Origin: an uncultured Acidimicrobiales bacterium
GTDB taxonomy: Bacteria > Actinomycetota > Acidimicrobiia > Acidimicrobiales > SZUA-35
Reading direction: 5' to 3'
Assembly: GCA_937997485.1 (NCBI GenBank)
Contig: CALKTH010000029.1
Location: forward strand, 1 to 62,191
Length of the DNA: 62,191 nt
The position numbers were made by a program, and so were the translations under genes. The notes under the pieces are model-generated. The model was not told the DNA's origin. It saw only the letters and a list, made by a program, of their open reading frames with translations, and made no database searches. Below, one piece after another: positions 27,456 through 36,175 of the stretch (the stretch's first letter is position 1; each line of letters begins with the position of its first letter).

Positions 27456-28220
27456 TTAGAAGGCGGCGGCGGTTTGCCAGCGGTCGAGAATCGTCGTGTC
27501 GCCGAAGACTTCGACCCGGCTCGGGGGGAGTCGGCTCCAGAGCATGAGCAGGAGATCGGAGACGGGTCCGCGGGCGGCAACGTCGCCCTTGGCGTGGGCG
27601 TGCTCCCAGCGCATGCCATCGTCTTCGAAGTGCACCATCCACTCGCCGCCATCCACGTCGGTCGAATGCAGGTGCATGCTCTTGCCGGGGGAGGCCAGGG
27701 CGGCGAATTGCAGGCGTTGAGGAGCGAAGCTCTCGAACACTTCGTCGATGCCGTCCAGCGCAAGGGCGCTGTCGATCGGATCCGGACTGTCGAACGCGGC
27801 GTATGCGTCCCAGCGGTGCATGGCAGTCTCGTGAGCCAGACGACGCAGCCACCAAGAACCTGGTTGTGGACCCGTCCACGTCTGACGCAGCGGTTCGGCG
27901 AGATCGGCCGACTCCACCGTTGCGATGAGATCCTGCACACCCTCGGCGAACCAGCTGAGAACCTCCGCACCCGGCGGAGGCTCGGGCACCTCGGATCGGC
28001 GAGGCGGGTCATCGGCACTGGTCTGCAGACACCGCGTGGCCCAGCGGGCAACCCAACCGGTGTGACCGACCACGGCATGCACGGTCCAGCCTTCGATGTG
28101 GGGGAGGGGTGCATCGAGCTGATCGGCGGAGATGCCGCCCATCCGGGCCAACTCGACTCGAAGCTGATGCAGGTAATCCGCAGGCGGAAGCCGGCGCTGG
28201 TCGTTCGAGGTGGAGCCCAT
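27456..28220 (-). CDS. Maleylpyruvate isomerase-family (DinB-like, mycothiol-type) protein
   Basis: 254 residues from ATG 28220. The N-terminal four-helix part has IEGWTVHAVVGHTGWVARWA, the metal-binding HxxxH-like pattern of DinB/maleylpyruvate isomerases, continued by WWLRRLAHETAMHRWDAYAA, which contains the second His/His/Asp set. The C-terminal 70 residues match the SCP2-like extension (VDGGEWMVHFEDDGMRWEHA). Actinobacterial members use mycothiol as a cofactor in isomerisation or detoxification. The exact reaction is unknown. Confidence 0.85.
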   Translation of the reverse strand: MGSTSNDQRRLPPADYLHQLRVELARMGGISADQLDAPLPHIEGWTVHAVVGHTGWVARWATRCLQTSADDPPRRSEVPEPPPGAEVLSWFAEGVQDLIATVESADLAEPLRQTWTGPQPGSWWLRRLAHETAMHRWDAYAAFDSPDPIDSALALDGIDEVFESFAPQRLQFAALASPGKSMHLHSTDVDGGEWMVHFEDDGMRWEHAHAKGDVAARGPVSDLLLMLWSRLPPSRVEVFGDTTILDRWQTAAAF

Positions 28221-28284
28221 CTGCTCATCATTCCAGCTCAGGACCGATCTTGGGCGGACTGGACGCCCAGCTCAGGAGTGTTGA

Positions 28285-29277
28285 TCAGCTGGGCTGGTCG
28301 AGTTGTTGCTGAACCCAGTGGTCGAGTTCCCGCCAGCGGGCTTGAAGCCAACGCGTCTGCCCAGCCTCATCATCGGGCGGTGGCACCGTAGAACGTTCAT
28401 GCACCCACCACTCCACGGTGACAGGGCGACTCGCCGGGAGGTGGGTGCGAAGGCCATCCAACTCGGCCACACCTTCCATGCCGACATGGCCGAGGATCAC
28501 GATCGGAGCATCTGGCATCTCGGACATGAGCGCCAATGCGCCCGCCGGTTTCGGTGGCAGGAGCTGTTGGAGTTCGTCGGCCAAGGCAACAAGTTCGGCA
28601 TCGCCCCGCCGTTCGAGCGAGGCTCGCACCTTTGCCCTGGTGATATCGGTGGCATAGGTACCTTCAGGGAAGATGGCCATGGCCGCGCCGGGCTCGGCGG
28701 TGTCGGCCAACGCTCGAATGTCAGCGACTTCGCTCTCGGTGTTGCCGCCCCTGGTCACAAAGTGATTCCGGAGCCGGTGGCCGAACACGTCGATAGCCGG
28801 AACCCAGTGCAGCTCCTTCTTGAGCACGTAGTGGATCGGACGATCGGCCTTGCCGGCCAACAGGTAGGCCGGAATCAGGGCGTCGGCCATGCTGGCGTGG
28901 CGGCTCAGGATGATCAGCGGTCCGTCGGGAAGGCTCGAGTGGTCGGGCAGTTCGAGATGCACGTTGAGGATGCGCCCCGCCCACTCGAAGAGCGAGCCAG
29001 CCCACCAGCCCTGCAGGCGGCTGTGTTTCTGATGATCGAGGCGGCGCCCGAACCCGCCAGTCAGCCAGTACGCCAACGCCTTCGGCTGGGCCACCCATTC
29101 GTGGGCCAGGAACACGAGGAAGAAGATCCAGAGCCGAGCCGAGGGCAGGCGGCGGCGCCCGGTCACCAGGTCAGTCAGAGCCAGGAGGGGTGCCAGAAGT
29201 GGGGTGATCAGCACGCCAAACGGCAGGAGTCCGAACGCAACGGGAAAGGAAACCAGGCGACGGGGAAGTCTGGCCAT
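28285..29277 (-). CDS. 1-acyl-glycerol-3-phosphate acyltransferase-like protein
   Basis: 330 residues from ATG 29277, one base after the MscS stop; the open frame continues upstream through mscS, but that part is antisense shadow. Acyltransferase motif I is SRHASMADALIP (His-x4-Asp), and motif III is FPEGTYATD. N-terminal hydrophobic segments (VSFPVAFGLLPFGVLITPLL) suggest membrane association. PlsC-like enzymes add the second acyl chain in phospholipid synthesis; however, the length and insertions here are more like the larger actinobacterial homologues whose substrates are not established. It forms an operon with the mechanosensitive channel gene. Confidence 0.83.
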   Translation of the reverse strand: MARLPRRLVSFPVAFGLLPFGVLITPLLAPLLALTDLVTGRRRLPSARLWIFFLVFLAHEWVAQPKALAYWLTGGFGRRLDHQKHSRLQGWWAGSLFEWAGRILNVHLELPDHSSLPDGPLIILSRHASMADALIPAYLLAGKADRPIHYVLKKELHWVPAIDVFGHRLRNHFVTRGGNTESEVADIRALADTAEPGAAMAIFPEGTYATDITRAKVRASLERRGDAELVALADELQQLLPPKPAGALALMSEMPDAPIVILGHVGMEGVAELDGLRTHLPASRPVTVEWWVHERSTVPPPDDEAGQTRWLQARWRELDHWVQQQLDQPS

Positions 29278-29278
29278 G

Positions 29279-30424
29279 TCAGCCTTCTTCCTTTGCCTGT
29301 GCTCCCTGAGGTGTGGCGGGCGCCGAGGCAGCAGTGGTGAGAGAGGTGGACGAGCCTTCGACCGCGGCACCGGTGAGCCGCTCGCGATGTCCCGACGGAT
29401 CGGATTCGGAGGGTTGGATCCACAGCGTTCGTTGGGGGAACGGAATCTCGATGCCCTCGGCATCGAATGCCTTCTTGATCCGACCACGCAGCTCGCGGGC
29501 TACGGCCCACTGCTCGGTGGGTTCGGTCCGAACCACAAGGCGGAGTGTCACACCGTCGGCGCCGAACGCTTCCACTCCCCAGTACTCGGGTTCGGAAATG
29601 ATGCTGAGATCGGGAAGTCGTGCATGCCACACCTCGTTCGCTACATCGAGGAGCACCTGGGATGCGTGATCGACGTCGGTGTCGTACGAAACGTCGATGT
29701 CGATCACCGCTCGTGACCACAGCTTGGAGCGGTTGCCCACTCGTTGAATCTCGCCGTTCGGTACGTACCAGACGGTGCCGTCAACGTCGCGCAGCTGTGT
29801 GACCCGAAGACTCACGCGCTCGACCACGCCAGTGGCATGACCCGTGTCGACGACGTCGCCCACCCCGTATTCGTCTTCGAGGAGAATGAAGATGCCGGCG
29901 AGGAAGTCCTTCACCATCTGCTGAGCACCGAAACCAAGGGCGATACCGACCACACCGGCGCCGGCGATGAGCGGTGCGAGGTTGATGCCGAACTGATCGA
30001 GCACCATCAGGACGCCGAAGAACATAATCAGCCCGCCAAGCAGCGAGCCGGCGACACCGCCGAGTGTCTCAGCTCGCTGGCGCACGCGATCGCGCCGCAG
30101 TTCGAGATCGATCCGCTTCTCCTCGTCGAGGTCGGCTTCTCGCTTCGCCAGCTCCTTTGCTTCCTCATCGTGGCGAGCCACGACAAGGGCCGTGAGGCGC
30201 GGCATGGCCCGCTTCACAATGCGCCGGGCGATCCAGGCGACCAGCAGGATGATCACAATGACGGCGGCCCGAGAGCCAACGTCGTCAATGAAGGAGGTCA
30301 GCCCCACGTCGTTGGTGGCACTCAGAACCTGCTCGCAAAACCAAGACGGCTCGAAGCCGCAGGCTTCGAGCGTCTGGTCAATTGCTTGGTCTTGGCGGGC
30401 AACCACGCTTGTTTCCAAGTGCAT
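29279..30424 (-). CDS. Mechanosensitive ion channel (MscS family)
   Basis: 381 residues from ATG 30424. Three hydrophobic segments are visible: AAVIVIILLVAWIARRIV, SLLGGLIMFFGVLMVLD and the pore-lining APLIAGAGVVGIALGFGAQQ, which has the Gly/Ala packing of MscS TM3, followed by VKDFLAGIFILLEDEYGVGD. The beta domain (DGTVWYVPNGEIQRVGN) and the mixed C-terminal domain follow. A charged coiled-coil stretch (EEAKELAKREADLDEEKRID) lies between TM1 and TM2. It releases solutes on hypo-osmotic shock. It precedes the acyltransferase gene. Confidence 0.93.
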   Translation of the reverse strand: MHLETSVVARQDQAIDQTLEACGFEPSWFCEQVLSATNDVGLTSFIDDVGSRAAVIVIILLVAWIARRIVKRAMPRLTALVVARHDEEAKELAKREADLDEEKRIDLELRRDRVRQRAETLGGVAGSLLGGLIMFFGVLMVLDQFGINLAPLIAGAGVVGIALGFGAQQMVKDFLAGIFILLEDEYGVGDVVDTGHATGVVERVSLRVTQLRDVDGTVWYVPNGEIQRVGNRSKLWSRAVIDIDVSYDTDVDHASQVLLDVANEVWHARLPDLSIISEPEYWGVEAFGADGVTLRLVVRTEPTEQWAVARELRGRIKKAFDAEGIEIPFPQRTLWIQPSESDPSGHRERLTGAAVEGSSTSLTTAASAPATPQGAQAKEEG

Positions 30425-30461
30425 GATTGCGACGCTAGAGCCGCGAAGGCCGGAATGGCGA

Positions 30462-30629
30462 CTAGCGCTCTTCCTTGAAGAGCACGTGCTTACGAAGCAC
30501 GGGGTCGTACTTCATCAGCTCGAGACGCTCACGCGTGTTCGTCTTGTTCTTGCGGGTCGTGTACGTGAACCCGGTGCCTTCCGTGGAACGCATCTTGATG
30601 ATGGGGCGCTTCTCGCCTGCCTTTGCCAT
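30462..30629 (-). CDS. rpmG: 50S ribosomal protein L33, zinc-independent form
   Basis: 55 residues from ATG 30629. The translation begins [20 protein letters not shown] and ends [10 protein letters not shown]. It has no cysteine, so it is the C-minus type that lacks the zinc ribbon. Its ATG overlaps the rpmB TGA in the sequence TGATG, giving tight coupling. In Streptomyces and Mycobacterium, C-minus L33 and L28 genes are paired and repressed by Zur when zinc is plentiful. Confidence 0.95.
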   Translation of the reverse strand: MAKAGEKRPIIKMRSTEGTGFTYTTRKNKTNTRERLELMKYDPVLRKHVLFKEER

Positions 30630-30865
30630 CAGACCTTCACTCCTTGGCGACGAAGATCCGCAACAACGGTCTCGAGGCCCTTCTTGTTGATCGTCTTGAT
30701 GCCCTTTGCGGACACGTTCAGCTTGATCCAGCGACCCTCGCTAGCGAGCCAAAAACGCTGACGCTGAATATTCGGATCCCACCGACGCTTGGTGACGCGG
30801 TGCGAGTGGGACACGTTGTTGCCGAAGCTGGGCTTGCGGCCAGTGACTTGGCAGACCATCGACAT
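30629..30865 (-). CDS. rpmB: 50S ribosomal protein L28, C-minus type
   Basis: 78 residues from ATG 30865 ([20 protein letters not shown]). The longer frame upstream is not family-like. Features are the [16 protein letters not shown] core, [20 protein letters not shown] and a C-terminal [12 protein letters not shown] as in the zinc-independent actinobacterial forms; it has one Cys (Cys5) and no CxxC pairs. It is directly upstream of rpmG, sharing the TGATG junction. Nested inverted repeats lie upstream in the divergent promoter region. Confidence 0.95.
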   Translation of the reverse strand: MSMVCQVTGRKPSFGNNVSHSHRVTKRRWDPNIQRQRFWLASEGRWIKLNVSAKGIKTINKKGLETVVADLRRQGVKV

Positions 30866-30972
30866 GACAATGTCTCCTGGAGAGCGAACGGACCGAGTGA
30901 CAATAGCGCCGCTCTCCGTCGCTTCCACACCCTCGTCGCGTTACATCAGGTGCGCTGACCGCCGCGGGGCTT

Positions 30973-31015
30973 TCCATGACGAACAGATGACGTTATGGTA
31001 ACGAACCTCGTCATG
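30973..31015. promoter_or_regulatory. Nested inverted repeats in the rpmB / M23-peptidase divergent region
   Basis: Outer arms CCATGACGA (30973-30981) and TCGTCATGG (31007-31015) enclose inner arms CGTTA (30990-30994) and TAACG (30998-31002), almost concentric. Such dyads are typical of repressor sites. A Zur site would suit the C-minus L28/L33 operon, but the sequence is not a clear match to the Streptomyces Zur box. No other gene lies in 30866-31145. Confidence 0.5.
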
Positions 31016-31145
31016 GACTCTGGTCCTCGCCGATGGAATGCCGACACACATCTGTCGGATTGCCGTCCGAACAACTCGTACGCCCGGAGCCGTCCCGTCG
31101 GACGTTCCTCCTTCACATCGTCTCAGCAAAGGCACCGCCGCACTC

Positions 31146-32474
31146 ATGCCTCACCTTGCGCCCTCCCAGACCAGCGCCCCGTCTTCGGCTCGCCGGTCCA
31201 CCAACACGTCCTCCTCGTCAGAAGCTCGGATCGGGATCATCGCTCTCCTCGCGCTGCTGACCCTCGGCTTCTGGAGCACCGCCGCCGGCGCCCAGTCAGG
31301 CGAGGACCGAGTTCGAGACATCCACCTGCCTGTTCCGCTCGAGACCGTCGGCGCCGCTCGCGACGGAGGCGTCTACTGGTCTGACACCTACGGCGCCTGC
31401 CGCAGTGGCTGTGCTCGCCGCCACCTCGGTGTCGACATGATCGGCCCGAAAATGGTGCCGCTCCTGGCCGCCGCCGATGGCGAGATCTCCTGGATGCGAG
31501 AGAGCAACTCCCGAGGCAGCATCCTCGTGATCACCGATGCCGATGGGTGGGAGTACACCTACGTCCACATCAACAACGACACGCCCGGCACCGACGACGG
31601 CGCCGCTGCTCGTGAGTACATCTTCGCCCCCGGCATCGAGCAGGGCGTCACGGTCAAGGCCGGCGACGTCGTTGCGTATCTGGGCGACAGCGGCAATGCC
31701 GAAGCCACGGTTCCTCATCTCCACTTCGAGATCGAAGATCCAGACGGCAACAACATCAATCCCACATTCAGCGTGGACGCTGCCCTCGCTGCCGCTCTCG
31801 CCGAACCGGAGCCCGAGATCGAAGTCGATCCGGAGAACCTCGGCCCGTACGAAACATTCGACGCACTCGTCACTGATGTCTTCGAAACGTTCCAGGGCCG
31901 CAACGCGTCTCGCGCCGAAGCCGAGGCTCTCGCCGCACAGCTCACCGACGACGGGTTCTACGCCACGATCGAGGCCATGATCACGCGGGACTCGCTCAGC
32001 GCCAGCGTCGATCGCCTCTACACGATCTACTTCCTCCGCCTGCCCGACCGCGGTGGCCACGAGTTCTGGATCAACGACCTCGCCGAGGGCACCGACATCG
32101 TCGAGATCTCGGAGTTCTTCGCCACCTCCGATGAGTTCGAGGAGCGCTACGGCGGTAAGACGTTCGAGGAGTTCCTCGAGCAGCTGTACGAAGACGCCCT
32201 CTACCGCGAGCCGGACAGCCAGGGCATTCAATACTGGCTGCAGCGGCTCGAGGAGGGCTCGGTCACCCGCGGCAGCATCGCCGCCTGGTTCGCCGACAGC
32301 GACGAGCTCTGGGAGCTCACCGAACAGCGCAGCGAGCTCGTTGCTCTGACAGCGCTCCTCGAAGATCGGATGCCGACCGACGAAGAGATCGAGATCTGGT
32401 CGGCCGTTCGCGAGAACCAGCCATTGGCCGAGGCTCTTGTCGCCCGGCTGGCAACCGAAGACACCGGCAACTAG
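31146..32474 (+). CDS. Secreted M23 peptidase with a C-terminal DUF4214 region
   Basis: 442 residues from ATG 31146; the frame extends upstream, but that part has no signal-like features. A Ser/Thr-rich start precedes the signal/anchor helix IGIIALLALLTLGFWSTAAG. The LytM/M23 domain has RRHLGVDM (first His and Asp) and VPHLHFEI (HxH), the zinc ligands, with a Cys pair in YGACRSGCARR. It is followed by an acidic linker and a DUF4214-like region with repeats (LYTIYFLRLPDRGGHEFWIN and LYEDALYREPDSQGIQYWLQ). It would cleave peptidoglycan crosslinks or be anchored in the wall; DUF4214 may bind glycans or surface layers. Another DUF4214 protein is encoded at 60275. Confidence 0.85.
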   Translation: MPHLAPSQTSAPSSARRSTNTSSSSEARIGIIALLALLTLGFWSTAAGAQSGEDRVRDIHLPVPLETVGAARDGGVYWSDTYGACRSGCARRHLGVDMIGPKMVPLLAAADGEISWMRESNSRGSILVITDADGWEYTYVHINNDTPGTDDGAAAREYIFAPGIEQGVTVKAGDVVAYLGDSGNAEATVPHLHFEIEDPDGNNINPTFSVDAALAAALAEPEPEIEVDPENLGPYETFDALVTDVFETFQGRNASRAEAEALAAQLTDDGFYATIEAMITRDSLSASVDRLYTIYFLRLPDRGGHEFWINDLAEGTDIVEISEFFATSDEFEERYGGKTFEEFLEQLYEDALYREPDSQGIQYWLQRLEEGSVTRGSIAAWFADSDELWELTEQRSELVALTALLEDRMPTDEEIEIWSAVRENQPLAEALVARLATEDTGN

Positions 32475-32589
32475 CTCGTCGAGGCACTCGGATCGCCCGC
32501 ACGCGAATCAGCGCACCTGAACAACCAGCGTTCTCGCATTGCCAGCCGTCCCGCGTGCACGCGCGGCGCGACCATCGGCCAGACTCCCC

Positions 32590-33885
32590 ATGGTGAGTGG
32601 GCCACTGCACGACTTCGGAACTGAGGATGAGGACAACGCCACGGTCTCCACCGTTGTTGTTCGTCGCTCGTTCGGCTTCCTGCCACTTCTCGTCGCTGCC
32701 CTGGCTCTGACCGGTTTGGGATTCCTCATCCTGCGTCCAGGAGCCGACTTGGCCGCGCCAGTGACCACGTCGCCGCCGGAGGTATCGAGCCCAACGGAAG
32801 TTCCGGCGCCGACCACAACGCTCGAGTCCGCAGCGCCCGACCTCAGCACATCGACGACCGAGCCAGCGATTCCCCGAGCCGCGCTCACCAACCCTCCGTT
32901 CGTCGAGCCCGACGTCCCACTCTTTGCCGTCCTGTCCTCTCCTATTGGGTCGGCGCCGCGGCTGTTCAGCTGGCAGCCCGGAGGTTCCGTTGGCTTCGAC
33001 GACCTGCCTGCCCTTCGGTTCTGGGACTTCAACGCGGACGGAGATCGTCTGGCCGGTCTTCGTCGCGACGGCCCCGTCTTGCCGGAGGAATACGAAGTTT
33101 TCGTTGGTGCGGTGGGTGAGGATGTCGAGCCTCTCGTCACGGGGGTGAGCTCCTATGCCTGGCACGACACCGACCCTGACCGACTGGCCGTGCTCTTCCC
33201 GGGCGATGGCACCACGGCCGTACTGACTGAGTTCGTCATCGATGGCGAAGACCAGGTGCCAAGCTTCGCCCCGGTTGATGGTGAATCGATGCTTGTGCCC
33301 GATGTCGGCACCTTGGATCGCTGGGGCGATTGGGGTTTCGCCCTTCGCCATGATCTGAGCTTCTTCCGCACGACGCTGGTGCGGCCAGACGGCGAGATCG
33401 TGCTGGAGACCGATGGCCTCCTCAGCGGGCTGATTCGACTGCCCGGCCAATCGAGCGACGCGCTCTTGCTCACCGACTTCGAGGTGGCGCCACTCGCCAT
33501 CGATCCGGTGACCGGTGAGGGTGTCCCCGTGCCGTTCCTCGACGACGGTGACCGAGTGGCGATGCTGTCTCGATCTCCAGTCGACGAGGATCGCTTCGCG
33601 ATTCAGTTGACCCGCAACGGCTTCGGCGGGCTCAGCGGGGGACGACTTCTCATCGTCGATGACGGAGAGGCCATCCTCGAAGTCCCGGCTCCCGCACCCA
33701 CGCCTCTTGGCTGGGACGCGAGTGGGGAGTTTGTCGTCTTTGCATCCCAGGGAGCGTCGCTCGAGACGCCACGGCTGGTGATCCTTGCGCCCGACGCGCC
33801 TCCAGATGCGCAACTTGGGGAAGTGCTCACTCCGAGCTCGTTTGGTGCGGGCGCTCTGTGGCTCTCCGCCGTCACCGCCCGCTGA
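32590..33885 (+). CDS. Membrane-anchored exported protein of unknown function
   Basis: 431 residues from ATG 32590 (MVSGPLHDFGTEDEDNATVS). One membrane helix (FLPLLVAALALTGLGFLILR) is followed by a Pro/Thr/Ser/Glu linker of 70 residues and a beta-rich domain with recurring short strands such as DVPLFAVLSS, DRLAGLRRDG, DRLAVLFPGDG and GRLLIVDDGE that suggest a propeller-like fold. I recognise no family. No catalytic motif is apparent. Positioned between the M23 peptidase gene and a CoA transferase gene on the same strand. Confidence 0.65.
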   Translation: MVSGPLHDFGTEDEDNATVSTVVVRRSFGFLPLLVAALALTGLGFLILRPGADLAAPVTTSPPEVSSPTEVPAPTTTLESAAPDLSTSTTEPAIPRAALTNPPFVEPDVPLFAVLSSPIGSAPRLFSWQPGGSVGFDDLPALRFWDFNADGDRLAGLRRDGPVLPEEYEVFVGAVGEDVEPLVTGVSSYAWHDTDPDRLAVLFPGDGTTAVLTEFVIDGEDQVPSFAPVDGESMLVPDVGTLDRWGDWGFALRHDLSFFRTTLVRPDGEIVLETDGLLSGLIRLPGQSSDALLLTDFEVAPLAIDPVTGEGVPVPFLDDGDRVAMLSRSPVDEDRFAIQLTRNGFGGLSGGRLLIVDDGEAILEVPAPAPTPLGWDASGEFVVFASQGASLETPRLVILAPDAPPDAQLGEVLTPSSFGAGALWLSAVTAR

Positions 33886-33936
33886 CGGCGGCTCACCCAC
33901 TCGCTCCAGCCCGGCGCTTCGTTCTACGATCCCGCG

Positions 33937-35184
33937 ATGACGGAACAGCCCTCGCCGAGCACCGAAGCCGATGAAGCGGACATGCTGCTCGAAGGTGTGC
34001 ACGTCCTCGACTTCAGCCAGTACCTGGCCGGACCGAGCTGCACCCGGCTGATGGTGGAGCAGGGCGCATCGGTCATCAAGGTCGAGCTACCCGTGCACGG
34101 GGACCCAGCTCGAGGACTGGCGCCGAAGAAGAACCGTCGCTCCGGGTTCCACGCTCAGCAGAATCTGGGTAAGCGGAGCTTGTGTATCGACTTCCGCACT
34201 GAGGAGGGCCGGGCGATCTGCCTCGACTTGGCAGCCAAGGCTGATGTGATCGTCGAGAACTTCACGCCAGGCACCATGGCTCGCTACGGGCTCGGCTACG
34301 AAGAGCTACGGGCGGTGAACCCCAGCGTGATCGTGGTCTCGATCTCCGGCTTCGGTCAGACCGGTCCGCTGGCCAATCGGCCGTGCTTCGACTTCATCGC
34401 TCAGGGCTATTCCGGGCTCATGCACATGACCGGACACGAGGACGGGCCGCCGTTGTTCGCCGGCATCGCGGTGGCGGACTCGAACGTCGGGGTCCACGCC
34501 TTCGCCGCCGTGGGCCATGCCCTCTTCCGGCGGGAGCGGACGGGCAAGGGCACACACATCGACCTGTCCATGATCGATGCGCTGGTCCACATGCATGAAA
34601 CGTCAGTTCATGCGCCGGGGATGACCGACGGTGAGTTCGAGCCCATGCGGAAGGGTCGCCACTACCAGCCGTTGGCGCCGGCCGGAGTGTTCCGAGGGCC
34701 CGAAGGGTGGATCGTCCTCATCGTCACCGCAAACCAGATCACCTTCCTCTTCGATGCGTTGGGCACGCCGGAACTGGCCGACGATCCCCGCTTCGTCGGC
34801 AATCCCGCCCGCTTGGCTCATCGCGACGAGCTGACTGAGATGATCGAGAGCTGGATGGCCCGCTTCGACACCGACGATGAGGTCATCGCCGCGCTCGACG
34901 CCCATCGCGTTCCCTGCACGAAGGTCAACACACCATCGGACCTGGCTTCGCAGCCACACCTTCTCGAACGGGGCACGATCCGCACGCTCGACGATCCCGT
35001 CATCGGACCGATGACGGTTCCGGGGAACCCTTTTCACTTCTCCGGCGTGCTGCAACCGGACGGACTCGTTGCCGACAACCTCGGGGGCCACAACGACGAG
35101 ATTCTCGGCGAGCTCGGTATTGGGACCGACGCCCGGGCCGATCTCGCGGCCCGGGGCGTCGTGTTCTCCAAACCCCACGGCTGA
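33937..35184 (+). CDS. CaiB/BaiF CoA-transferase family III protein
   Basis: 415 residues from ATG 33937. Family III CoA transferases move CoA between carboxylic acids through an aspartyl-CoA intermediate. Visible signatures are LDFSQYLAGPSCTRLMVEQG, VIKVELPVHGDPARGL, KRSLCIDFRTEEGRAICLDL, ADVIVENFTPGTMARYGLGY and the region FDFIAQGYSGLMHMTGHEDG; the catalytic Asp would be in the GTHIDLSMIDAL stretch region or the FDFIAQ motif. Full length for the family. The acid partner is unknown, and the neighbours give no clue. Confidence 0.9.
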   Translation: MTEQPSPSTEADEADMLLEGVHVLDFSQYLAGPSCTRLMVEQGASVIKVELPVHGDPARGLAPKKNRRSGFHAQQNLGKRSLCIDFRTEEGRAICLDLAAKADVIVENFTPGTMARYGLGYEELRAVNPSVIVVSISGFGQTGPLANRPCFDFIAQGYSGLMHMTGHEDGPPLFAGIAVADSNVGVHAFAAVGHALFRRERTGKGTHIDLSMIDALVHMHETSVHAPGMTDGEFEPMRKGRHYQPLAPAGVFRGPEGWIVLIVTANQITFLFDALGTPELADDPRFVGNPARLAHRDELTEMIESWMARFDTDDEVIAALDAHRVPCTKVNTPSDLASQPHLLERGTIRTLDDPVIGPMTVPGNPFHFSGVLQPDGLVADNLGGHNDEILGELGIGTDARADLAARGVVFSKPHG

Positions 35185-35210
35185 CGTGCTGCGGGTGGCT
35201 GCCTGCCGGA

Positions 35211-35696
35211 TCAGCTCGCGGCGAGGCGTGCTTCCAGCTTGTCGATCGCCATACCCCAACCCATGGCGCCGGGAGAGTCCGCCGGCACACCAACGTGGGT
35301 CATGGTCATCTTCGTCTGATCACCATCAGCCTCGAGCTCCACGATCACTTCCGTGAAGGGCGGCGTGCCCTCGGGCATGCCCATCGACTCCGGCGACATC
35401 GGATTGCCTTCAGGATCGGACATGGCTTCGGTGTAGACGAGGCGTTCGTTCTCCACGATCTCCTTGAACTCACCGGTGAAGAACATCTGCATGGGCCCGT
35501 CCGGCGTTTCCATGGCCATGCCGACGAGGCGCTTGCCGCCCACGCTCACGTCCATGTTGGCCACGGGGATCGTGGCACCCATGGGGCCGTACCAGGCGGC
35601 GAAGTGTGCGGGATCGGTCCACATCTGCCACACGAGTGAGGCGGGGGCGTCGAACGTGCGCTCGATGACTACGGACTTGGATGCATCATTCATCAT
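35211..35696 (-). CDS. AHSA1/SRPBCC-domain protein
   Basis: 161 residues from ATG 35696. The AHSA1 pattern is clear: RTFDAPASLVWQMWTDPAHF followed by AAWYGPMGATIPVANMDVSV, RLVYTEAMSD and the final helix WGMAIDKLEARLA. Start codon and the preceding ArsR stop overlap as ATGA. Such ArsR-AHSA1 pairs are common in actinobacteria, where the ArsR-type protein is the likely regulator of the pair. The ligand or reaction is unknown. Confidence 0.88.
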   Translation of the reverse strand: MMNDASKSVVIERTFDAPASLVWQMWTDPAHFAAWYGPMGATIPVANMDVSVGGKRLVGMAMETPDGPMQMFFTGEFKEIVENERLVYTEAMSDPEGNPMSPESMGMPEGTPPFTEVIVELEADGDQTKMTMTHVGVPADSPGAMGWGMAIDKLEARLAAS

Positions 35697-36070
35697 TCAT
35701 TGTCTTTCGCTTGGGTTTTCTCGTTGGTGAGTTCGTGAAGACGGGCGTCGAGCCGGTCGAAGCGGCCCTCCCAGATCGAGCGGTACTGTTCGGTCCACGC
35801 GGCAATCTCTTCGAGCGGCCGGGCATCGAGTGAGCAGGGACGGAACTGGGCTCGTTGCCCGCGAGCGATGAATCCCGCCTTCTCCAGCACGGCGATGTGC
35901 CGCGAGATTGCGGGAAGCGTCATGTCGAACGGCTCGGCCAGTTCGTTCACGCTGGCCTCGCCCTGTCCCAGTCGGGCCAGGATCGCCAGGCGAGTGGGGT
36001 TGGCGAGCGCGGCGAAGGTTTGGCTCAGCTGTTCGTTCTGTTCGGGGTCGATCGCAAGTTCGATGCTCAT
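35693..36070 (-). CDS. ArsR-family winged-helix regulator
   Basis: 125 residues from ATG 36070. The winged helix-turn-helix is visible in FAALANPTRLAILARLGQGE and FDMTLPAISRHIAVLEKAGF. No metal-binding Cys cluster (ELCVCDL) is present, so it senses something other than arsenite or similar metals. It overlaps the AHSA1 gene by 4 bp, and the 105-bp leader contains TGGTTAATTAACC, a palindrome at about 36082-36094 that could be its operator. Confidence 0.92.
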   Translation of the reverse strand: MSIELAIDPEQNEQLSQTFAALANPTRLAILARLGQGEASVNELAEPFDMTLPAISRHIAVLEKAGFIARGQRAQFRPCSLDARPLEEIAAWTEQYRSIWEGRFDRLDARLHELTNEKTQAKDNE

Positions 36071-36081
36071 AGTTCACACAA

Positions 36082-36094
36082 TGGTTAATTAACC
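36082..36094. promoter_or_regulatory. Palindrome TGGTTAATTAACC before arsR
   Basis: GGTTAATTAACC is a perfect 12-bp palindrome 13 bp upstream of the ArsR start, a plausible autorepression site. Confidence 0.5.
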
Positions 36095-36175
36095 TCTGTG
36101 TAAAGTACGGCGAGGACGCGCAAACGTCAACCCTGTTGCGCGTGCCCGTCGTGCCGGGCGATCAGGCCGCCTCGA

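Noticed and set aside
29204..29716. Plus-strand frame over the MscS/acyltransferase junction and similar long frames opposite real genes
   Set aside because: These are antisense shadows of GC-rich genes with no ribosome sites or domains.
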